Shown here piece after piece: positions 1 through 3,898 of a stretch of DNA of 7,261 bases (position 1 is its first letter; each line of letters opens with the position of its first letter). The stretch spans positions 1-7,261 of the forward strand of contig JAICHN010000268.1 in the NCBI GenBank assembly GCA_025924845.1, written 5' to 3'. Source of the stretch: Chloroflexota bacterium (GTDB lineage Bacteria; Chloroflexota; UBA5177; JANWHV01). A program made the position numbers and the translations under genes. The notes under the pieces are model-generated. The model searched no databases. It saw nothing but the letters and a program-made list of their open reading frames with translations, and was not told the DNA's origin.

Positions 1-13
1 CCGGCAGCGCCGG
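1..13 (-). terminator. Possible terminator hairpin, cut by window edge
   Basis: Positions 1-5 (CCGGC) and 9-13 (GCCGG) form a perfect 5-bp GC-only stem with a 3-base loop, directly after the TGA of the secreted-protein gene on the minus strand. The position fits an intrinsic terminator, but the T-run that would follow lies outside the window, so it cannot be confirmed. Confidence 0.3.
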
Positions 14-517
14 TCAGGATGCGCTCAGGCAGGGCCCGCTGTCCGCGGTGAGGAATGTCGGCGGGGTCAAGCTCACCAACTGGGCGTTGATCCCGCCCTC
101 CCAGTGGAACGCGGCGAAGTCACCCGTGCCGCCCGCCGTCTCGAAGTGGCCGGTGGCGATCCCCGTCGCGAGATTGGCGTGCCCCGTATAGCGGAAGACC
201 ACGCTGCCGCCTGGTCCCACCGCGGTATACGAGCCCTGCAGTTCGGATTGCTGTGTGACGCTGTTGACCATGATGTCCTGGGCGCCGCTCAGGGTGTAGC
301 CGGCAAGCGGGCCGGCAGTGTAGGCACCGCCCACGCCGCTGTCCTTGTAGTGCGTCACCGGTCCACTGGCAGTGACCGTCCCCACGCTGTTCGTGAAGAT
401 GGTCAGGGTGCCGCTGCAGGCGCTGGGCGGGCCGGATGCCTCGGCGCCGCGCAGCGCGGCCCCAGACAGCAGTGCGGTCAGGCAGGCGGCGAGGCCAAGG
501 CGCATGAGCCGTTTCAT
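14..517 (-). CDS. Secreted small beta-rich protein of unknown function
   Basis: A 167-residue protein with a clear Sec signal peptide: basic n-region KRLMR, hydrophobic stretch about residues 7-22, and an A-x-A cleavage site near residues 25-27 (AEA before SG). The exported part is rich in Gly, Thr, Ser and Ala. It has two cysteines, C34 and C163, near its two ends, which could form a disulfide closing the domain. The pattern around residues 93-142 (GSYTAVGPGGS, then a Gly/Thr-rich turn and GGTGDFAAF) resembles the repeating strands of bacterial proteins with an allene-oxide-cyclase-like or dirigent-like barrel, whose GGTGxFA motif is typical. That is a fold-level inference and not a functional one. 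ATG at 515-517 is supported by AAAGGA 8 bases upstream. The gene is divergent from the plus-strand reading frame at 834-1188 and has no visible link to the phage-like genes. Role unknown; probably released or held at the cell surface. Confidence 0.8.
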   Translation of the reverse strand: MKRLMRLGLAACLTALLSGAALRGAEASGPPSACSGTLTIFTNSVGTVTASGPVTHYKDSGVGGAYTAGPLAGYTLSGAQDIMVNSVTQQSELQGSYTAVGPGGSVVFRYTGHANLATGIATGHFETAGGTGDFAAFHWEGGINAQLVSLTPPTFLTADSGPCLSAS

Positions 518-639
518 GGGTGGAATCCTTTCGTTTGATGCTTGTGGTCGTGGACGAACAAAGGCTGGGCGGACCGAGTGGCCCGCGTGCGTGCGCTCCT
601 GTCTGCTGCGTTGCCCTCCTCGTCGCTGCTACCGATGCC

Positions 640-650
640 GGCACGGTGCC
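640..650. repeat. Short dyad GGCACGGTGCC
   Basis: A perfect 5-bp inverted repeat around one central base. It directly abuts the larger dyad that begins at 650. It may be part of a compound operator, but alone it is short enough to occur by chance in GC-rich DNA. Confidence 0.35.
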
Positions 651-679
651 CGGTCTGCCCATAATACGTGACAGACCGG
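650..679. promoter_or_regulatory. 8-bp inverted repeat around an AT-rich -10-like core
   Basis: CCGGTCTG (650-657) and CAGACCGG (672-679) are perfect inverted copies separated by 14 bases. The spacer contains ATAATACG, the most AT-rich part of the intergenic region. It reads as TAATAC on plus and TATTAT on minus, both acceptable -10 elements. A dyad flanking a -10 in the spacer of two divergent genes is the usual layout of a repressor site, but no regulator gene is visible in the window, so the assignment is inference. Confidence 0.45.
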
Positions 680-694
680 TGAACAGATCACCGG
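676..694. promoter_or_regulatory. 19-bp palindromic site, operator-like
   Basis: CCGGTGA (676-682) and TCACCGG (688-694) are perfect inverted copies around a 5-base centre. The 19-bp palindrome has the size and symmetry typical of sites bound by dimeric helix-turn-helix regulators. It shares CCGG (676-679) with the right arm of the preceding dyad, so the two structures overlap and could compete as alternative hairpins or give co-operative protein binding. Confidence 0.45.
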
Positions 695-822
695 AGCGCC
701 ATGGCAGAAGGCGGCGCAGGCTGTGCCAGGCGGATCCGTCCGGCGGTAGTCGCGGTCGCGTGCGAGCTATGAGGTGCATGTCTGCGATGCCCACCACGCC
801 ACGTCGCGCGTTTTGCCATGGG

Positions 823-827
823 GGAGG
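823..827 (+). promoter_or_regulatory. Strong RBS in front of ATG 834
   Basis: GGAGG sits 6 bases before ATG 834-836, the best Shine-Dalgarno/start pair on the plus strand of the window. The ATG opens a frame that stops after seven codons (TGA 855-857), while the long coding-like frame to 1188 is offset by one base. The site therefore argues that the true gene starts here and has been shifted. Confidence 0.5.
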
Positions 828-833
828 ATCTGA

Positions 834-1188
834 ATGAATATGGTGGACGCTGCATGAGGCTGCGTGGTACCAACTCGGTCGTCCCTGGTCCTTCGCGGGC
901 CTGGCCGCCAAGATCATCGGCCCCGTCTCCGCGATCCACACCATCTGCCGCTCACCGGTCGAACACAGCGCCGCGGCGACGTCGCAAGCGACGGAACTCA
1001 CGGGGCGGTATCAGGGAGAATCGATCCACGCGGTGATCATCCTATCCCTCATGGCCCCCAATGGCACGGAGACCGCTGTGGGGGAGACGCGCTCGCTCTA
1101 TACCTCCACGGCCGGTTGGTCCACGGCACACGAACGGACGCTCATGCTGGTCATCAAGCGGGCGATCCAGGCGCCGCAGGGGCTCTGA
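834..1188 (+). CDS. Small unknown protein gene with an apparent frameshift near its start
   Basis: The frame from 838 to the TGA at 1186-1188 stays open for 116 codons. It has strongly G/C-biased third positions and protein-like composition: HEAAWYQLGRPW near the beginning, AGLAAKIIGPVSAIH next, and RTLMLVIKRAIQAPQGL at the end. This frame has no ATG until about 1051 and is closed upstream by TGA at 835-837. A perfect RBS (823-827) and ATG (834) exist, but one frame away. Skipping one base after the second codon would join them as Met-Asn followed by WWTLHEAAW. The likeliest reading is a single-base insertion, either a real mutation or a sequencing error. A rare ATA start at 838 or CTG at 850 is possible. 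No signal peptide, membrane segment or familiar domain is visible, and I do not recognise the family. It is divergent from the secreted-protein gene and convergent with the terminase. Confidence 0.5.
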
Positions 1189-1382
1189 GCCCGTGGGAGG
1201 GGCGCCCGGATCACCGGCGGTGGCGCGTCTGCCGTCCGCGGTAGAGCCCGCCGCGCCTTCGCGCGTCGCTTGTCCTTCTGTCCGCTATCGGGGATAGGTG
1301 CCCTCAGCCTCCCTGGGCTATGGCATCCAGCGTTCACGCTTACCTATCTATGCAGTGTGATGAGGCGAGCTACCGGCCAAAC

Positions 1383-2849
1383 TCACCACCGCTCCTCCGC
1401 CTCCCTCCGTGACGGGATCACGGCGCTGATCGGGGGCGGCGCGGCGAGCGCGGCGGCGTGGACGCAGAGGGCCAGGCTGATCAGATAATCGTCGTGACCT
1501 TCACTCGCCGGGACATGGAAACGCAGTTGCTCGTTGCCGCCCAGCTCGTAGCGGGCATGGGCAATCTCGTGCCTGCAGCGCGTTGCCTCGACGCTCCCAT
1601 CCTCACGATACAGCCTGCAACGGCCCGTGCCCGCCGCGGCCAGCAGGGCAAAGCCCAGACGCGATTTGGCGGCGGCGTTGAAGACGAACGGTTCAACCAC
1701 CGCATCGCCCAGGGCGCTCTCCAGCCAGGAAGCGACCCCTGCCCCGAGTCCCGTGGCGTCCACCCCCACGCGCACGCAGGGGAACACCTCGGACAGCAGC
1801 TGGCGGAGCGCGTGGTGCTGCGTGGGGTGATCGGCACCCGCCCAACTGTAGTGCCGTACAACCTCGATCGCCGGCTCTCCCTCGCTGTCCCACTCCAGGC
1901 GGGCTACCGTAACCACCGTACTGTCTCGGCCGCCCACGGTGCGCCCCGCCGCCAGCAGACCCGGCGCGGCCGTGTCGTCCTGCCCCGCCACGTCCACCCC
2001 CGCTACGTAGATCTCACCTGCTTGCGCCCCTTCCAGCCTGGGGTGGCTACCCTCCAGCAGGGCGCGTGCCGCGGGCGGGAAGAGCCGACCCGCTTCCTCC
2101 AGGGGACGCAGCGTATACTGGGTGCGAATCAGCGGATGTTCTTCGCCTAGGCGAGCGATCTCGCCCTCCACGAAGGCGCGATAGCGCGGGGACAGCGCGG
2201 CCAGAACGCGCCAGTCGTATTCGAAGTGACGCTGAATGCCGTCGCGCCGCTCCAGGTCGAGGTTAAGCTGCTTTTGCCGCTCCAGCGGGCTATCGCAATC
2301 CCACGCCGTGCCGTAGAGGACGATTGTGGCGTTGGTGGAACTGGCCATGGGGCGGAACTCGCGCTGGATCTTGTCCTCCTCAAGGTCCTGCGCCTCGTCC
2401 AACTCCAGAAGGAGGTCGGCCGTGGCCCCCACCACGTTGCTGCCCGGCGAGCCGGAGAGGAAGCGCGCCCGCGCCCGTCCCAATTCCACGGTGCCCTGGC
2501 TTGCCCGCCAGCGTCCGCGATTGAGCGGGTTGTCGAGCAGCCCTTGCAGGCGTTGTTGGCTGATCAGGGCCTGGGGACGAAGGGTAGGAGCGGCTTTGAT
2601 CAGGGTGCCGCCCGCGCGACGACGCAGATTGAGGAGATAGGCTTCGATATGGGCCGAAAGCTCGTTCTTCCCCATCTGGCGAGCCATCAGTACGGAGAAT
2701 GTTCGGCCCTGACCGCCGAGGATGCTGCGTACGACCGCGTGAGCGACGGCAGTTTGATAGGGGCGGAGCGGGCGATCCAGTACATGCTCGCTGAAGGCGG
2801 CGATGTCCCGTGTCGCCCGCCGCACATCGCGCGGATGTATTGGTGGCAT
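1383..2849 (-). CDS. Phage-type terminase large subunit (ATPase and nuclease)
   Basis: In phages this motor protein feeds DNA into the procapsid by ATP hydrolysis and cuts the concatemer with its nuclease domain. The 488-residue length is normal for the family. Residues 52-63 (SVLMARQMGKNE) form the deviant Walker A typical of terminases. Residues 146-156 (LLLELDEAQDL) are Walker B with catalytic D151-E152. LYGTAWD (178-184) is the coupling motif. The RNase-H-like nuclease follows, with acidic ligands D286 (GVDVAG), D364 (VGVDATGLG) and D453/D454 (EGHDDYLIS). I start at ATG 2847-2849 because GGGAG lies 6 bases upstream. The in-frame TTG at 2853-2855 would touch that RBS. A terminator upstream (3001-3044) separates it from the pilin gene, so it probably has its own promoter within 2850-3000. 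No portal, protease or capsid gene is in the window. The small subunit could be the 3437-3751 product, but this is only inferred. Confidence 0.88.
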   Translation of the reverse strand: MPPIHPRDVRRATRDIAAFSEHVLDRPLRPYQTAVAHAVVRSILGGQGRTFSVLMARQMGKNELSAHIEAYLLNLRRRAGGTLIKAAPTLRPQALISQQRLQGLLDNPLNRGRWRASQGTVELGRARARFLSGSPGSNVVGATADLLLELDEAQDLEEDKIQREFRPMASSTNATIVLYGTAWDCDSPLERQKQLNLDLERRDGIQRHFEYDWRVLAALSPRYRAFVEGEIARLGEEHPLIRTQYTLRPLEEAGRLFPPAARALLEGSHPRLEGAQAGEIYVAGVDVAGQDDTAAPGLLAAGRTVGGRDSTVVTVARLEWDSEGEPAIEVVRHYSWAGADHPTQHHALRQLLSEVFPCVRVGVDATGLGAGVASWLESALGDAVVEPFVFNAAAKSRLGFALLAAAGTGRCRLYREDGSVEATRCRHEIAHARYELGGNEQLRFHVPASEGHDDYLISLALCVHAAALAAPPPISAVIPSRREAEERW

Positions 2850-2901
2850 GGGCAACTCCCGGACTCGGCTATCCGATTGCCGTCTACATGAAATATGACC
2901 G

Positions 2902-2911
2902 GGCTCTTAAG
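2902..2911 (+). repeat. Left copy of 10-bp inverted repeat flanking the pilin gene
   Basis: GGCTCTTAAG here is matched by its exact complement CTTAAGAGCC at 3335-3344 on the other side of the pilin gene and its terminator. This copy is also part of a perfect 10-bp palindrome CTCTTAAGAG (2904-2913). Beyond the core, about 5 of the next 10 inward bases also agree. Terminal repeats of a tiny mobile cassette are conceivable, but a 10-bp match within a few hundred bases is not rare enough to assert that. Confidence 0.25.
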
Positions 2912-2935
2912 AGGAGGTAGCGGGGCCGAAGGTCT

Positions 2936-2966
2936 ATAGGAGGGCATAGGAGGGGATAGGGCGGGG
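2936..2966 (+). repeat. Three tandem 10-bp G-rich repeats, G-quadruplex pattern
   Basis: ATAGGAGGGC (2936-2945), ATAGGAGGGG (2946-2955) and ATAGGGCGGGG (2956-2966) follow one another with a 10-bp period. G-runs at 2942-2944, 2952-2955, 2959-2961 and 2963-2966 are separated by 7, 3 and 1 bases, fitting the usual G3+N1-7 quadruplex rule on the plus strand. It lies about 90 bp upstream of the minus-strand terminase start, so the G-rich strand is the template for a terminase transcript starting to its right. One helical turn per repeat would also suit co-operative protein binding. Confidence 0.6.
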
Positions 2967-3000
2967 TGTGCCGAAGGGAACCGGTAGGGGCGTGCCCATG

Positions 3001-3044
3001 AAAAACGGCGCTAGCGAGAGCATGCATGCTCGCCGATAGCGCCG
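3001..3044 (-). terminator. Intrinsic terminator of the pilin gene
   Basis: On the minus strand an 8-bp stem (3037-3044 with 3006-3013, CGGCGCTA/TAGCGCCG) continues after a 3-base bulge into a 5-bp stem (3029-3033 with 3014-3018), with a 10-base loop made largely of the GCATGC palindrome. The hairpin is followed directly by five T (plus-strand A run 3001-3005). It begins 23 bases after the TAA of the Flp pilin gene. GC-rich stem plus T-run in this orientation makes this the most convincing terminator in the window. Confidence 0.8.
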
Positions 3045-3067
3045 CGATATAGGGGTAGGATGTCGGC

Positions 3068-3259
3068 TTAGAGGCCGTTCGCGACTGAGTTCAGGGAGGT
3101 GCTGATGGTAGGCTGCAGGAATTTCAGCGCCACTACCACGAAGATAGCGATGAGCGCCAGGATCAGGGCGTATTCCACCAGCCCCTGGCCCTGCTCCGCC
3201 TCCCCGTGCAGTATGGCGCGAAGTCGCTCGTTAGTCCGAATCCACCACTTGGTTATCAT
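3068..3259 (-). CDS. Flp/Tad-type type IVb pilin
   Basis: A 63-residue prepilin with the hallmark Flp signature. A charged leader (residues 1-24) ends in Gly24, followed by QGLVEY, giving the G-xxxx-EY prepilin peptidase site. After cleavage, Glu29 would be residue +5 and Tyr30 +6, then an uninterrupted hydrophobic helix (about 31-48, ALILALIAIFVVVALKFL). The short tail ends SLNSVANGL. In known Tad systems such subunits are cleaved by a TadV-like peptidase and polymerised at the inner membrane into thin adhesive pili. ATG 3257-3259 has AGGAGGG about 5 bases upstream. None of the assembly genes (peptidase, TadA ATPase, TadB/C, secretin) is in the window, so it is an orphan here, sitting between phage-like genes. 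It has its own terminator downstream. Upstream, a -10-like TATAGT (3375-3380, minus) may mark a promoter, though no good -35 was seen. Confidence 0.88.
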   Translation of the reverse strand: MITKWWIRTNERLRAILHGEAEQGQGLVEYALILALIAIFVVVALKFLQPTISTSLNSVANGL

Positions 3260-3334
3260 GCTTGCCCTCCTACCGGAATGCCGATAAATAGGGCATACCG
3301 GGTGCCGGCGGCCCGAGGCGCGGCACTATTTTCA

Positions 3335-3344
3335 CTTAAGAGCC
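3335..3344 (-). repeat. Right copy of 10-bp inverted repeat flanking the pilin gene
   Basis: CTTAAGAGCC on plus is the exact complement of 2902-2911. It lies between the pilin start and the upstream small gene, next to a GC stem (CTCCCC/GGGGGG, about 3344-3360) that has no T-run and is unlikely to be a terminator. Confidence 0.25.
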
Positions 3345-3436
3345 TCCCCTGTTCGGGGGGTCTCGTACTTGCCCACTATAGCGTATTGTCCAGGCTGCCA
3401 CAGTACCCTTTTGGGGGTCTTTCTTGCCCTAAACGG

Positions 3437-3751
3437 CTATTTTCGGCCCGCACTGCCCAGAACTCGGAGCGCCTCCTCGTCCAGCGCCCGCTCCAGCGCC
3501 GCCTGCTCCTCGGAGGGGCCGGAGCCGTGCGCGCGCAGCGCTTTGACCAGTAGATCCACGATGCGCAGCAGTTGGGCCGTCACCGCGCCGTCCTCCACGC
3601 CGTCCATTTCGGCCCGTCCTACCAGTAAGCGGTGCAGCCGGAGGCGCAGGAGGGCAACCTCGCCGCTCAATCCATGCTCGGCCCTTGCCTTGCGGTAGAG
3701 CGCCCGCTCGTCGGGCAAGAGCGCGGGTTCGTAGAAGTCGTGTACGGCCAT
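3437..3751 (-). CDS. Small helical protein of unknown function
   Basis: A 104-residue soluble protein rich in Leu, Arg, Glu and Ala, with no signal peptide or membrane segment. It begins MAVHDFYEPALLPDERALYR. A long predicted-helical Leu/Arg region follows (EVALLRLRLHRLLVGRAEM, about residues 31-49), then a second helix (TAQLLRIVDLLVKALRAH, about 58-75) and a Glu/Ala/Leu-rich tail. The frame is open upstream to an ATG at 3854-3856, but I prefer ATG 3749-3751. The extra 35 residues would be translated from the hairpin-rich duplicated spacer and look unlike protein, while GGGAGG lies 9 bases before 3751. Two amphipathic helices with charged ends would suit an oligomerising DNA-binding adaptor such as a terminase small subunit, and a terminase large subunit lies two genes downstream. 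This is inference from size and context, not from a recognised motif. Confidence 0.7.
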   Translation of the reverse strand: MAVHDFYEPALLPDERALYRKARAEHGLSGEVALLRLRLHRLLVGRAEMDGVEDGAVTAQLLRIVDLLVKALRAHGSGPSEEQAALERALDEEALRVLGSAGRK

Positions 3752-3784
3752 GACGTTGCGCCTCCCTTCACCACGATCAGGAAC

Positions 3785-3806
3785 GCAATGCCCATCCCGG
3801 CATTGC
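3785..3806. repeat. Perfect 8-bp hairpin in spacer
   Basis: GCAATGCC (3785-3792) and GGCATTGC (3799-3806) form a perfect 8-bp stem with a 6-base loop, between the ImuB-like gene and the next minus-strand gene. No T-run follows on either strand, so it is more likely an RNA-processing or stabilising hairpin than an intrinsic terminator. Confidence 0.55.
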
Positions 3807-3831
3807 TCATCTCGGGTAGCGGTCGGATGCC
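3804..3831 (-). repeat. Second copy of the ImuB-like gene's 3' end (direct repeat)
   Basis: This 28-bp segment matches 3870-3898 with two mismatches and one missing base. The other copy encodes the last residues (HLTATRD) and stop of the ImuB-like gene. Here the lost base removes the in-frame TGA, so that frame reads on as HPTATRDEQ into the spacer. The copies are 66 bp apart start to start, as expected from a local duplication followed by decay. Confidence 0.7.
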
Positions 3832-3838
3832 GGCATCC
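3825..3838. repeat. Perfect 14-bp palindrome
   Basis: GGATGCCGGCATCC is fully self-complementary. It overlaps the end of the duplicated segment and abuts the hairpin at 3837-3861. It could be a dimeric protein-binding site, or part of a larger folded RNA in the transcript between the two genes. Confidence 0.55.
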
Positions 3839-3861
3839 ATCGTGCCCGACCTTCACGATGG
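3837..3861. repeat. Perfect 8-bp hairpin just after the ImuB-like gene
   Basis: CCATCGTG (3837-3844) and CACGATGG (3854-3861) pair perfectly around a 9-base loop. It lies 11 bases after the TGA (3873-3875) of the ImuB-like gene on the minus strand, where a terminator would be expected. The following bases are GC-rich with no T-run, so termination, if any, would be weak or factor-dependent. Confidence 0.55.
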
Positions 3862-3869
3862 AGCCGACG

Positions 3870-3898
3870 TGCTCAATCTCGGGTAGCGGTCAAATGCC
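3870..3898 (-). repeat. Original copy of the direct repeat (end of ImuB-like gene)
   Basis: This 29-bp segment covers the last codons and stop of the ImuB-like gene and is repeated at 3804-3831. The pair brackets the 14-bp palindrome and the 3837-3861 hairpin. Confidence 0.7.

Larger units (their letters stand above)
518..833. other. Intergenic region between divergent genes
   Basis: This 316-bp stretch separates the secreted-protein start (517, minus) from the RBS and ATG of the plus-strand gene at 834. Reading frames that cross it use codons unlike their neighbours (frequent AGA, ATA and T-ending codons) and show no recognisable protein, so I treat it as non-coding. Its notable content is a cluster of inverted repeats at 640-694. 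Both flanking genes point away from it, so promoters for both are expected here. AT-rich TAATAC/TATTAT at 662-668 is the only obvious -10-like sequence, and no convincing -35 partner was found for either strand. Confidence 0.55.

Noticed and set aside
120..1001. Long minus-strand open frame (293 codons)
   Set aside because: It overlaps the secreted-protein gene in another frame and continues through the dyad-rich spacer and the coding-like plus frame. Its composition (many Arg, His, Pro, Cys) is typical of a shadow in GC-rich DNA.
818..1036. Plus-strand frame from ATG 818 starting MGEDLNEY
   Set aside because: The first few residues look plausible, but there is no RBS before 818 and the rest is Arg/Pro-rich shadow sequence.
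864..1244. Plus-strand open frame with ATG at 864
   Set aside because: Its product is Arg/His/Gly/Pro-rich and it is offset by two bases from the frame at 838-1188, which has far better codon bias and protein-like sequence.
1285..1297. CTATC-GGG-GATAG dyad between convergent genes
   Set aside because: Five-base stem with no T-run on either side; too weak to call a terminator for either flanking gene.
1458..2150. Plus-strand open frame of 230 codons opposite the terminase
   Set aside because: It is antisense to well-supported terminase motifs and has no recognisable domain.
3344..3360. CTCCCC/GGGGGG stem upstream of the pilin gene as terminator of the small gene
   Set aside because: There is no T-run after it on the minus strand, and the stem includes a G-T pair; not convincing.
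3752..3856. N-terminal extension of the small helical protein to ATG 3856
   Set aside because: It would be translated from the duplicated, hairpin-rich spacer, giving a Cys/Arg/His-rich stretch unlike the rest, and a fitting RBS exists for ATG 3751.
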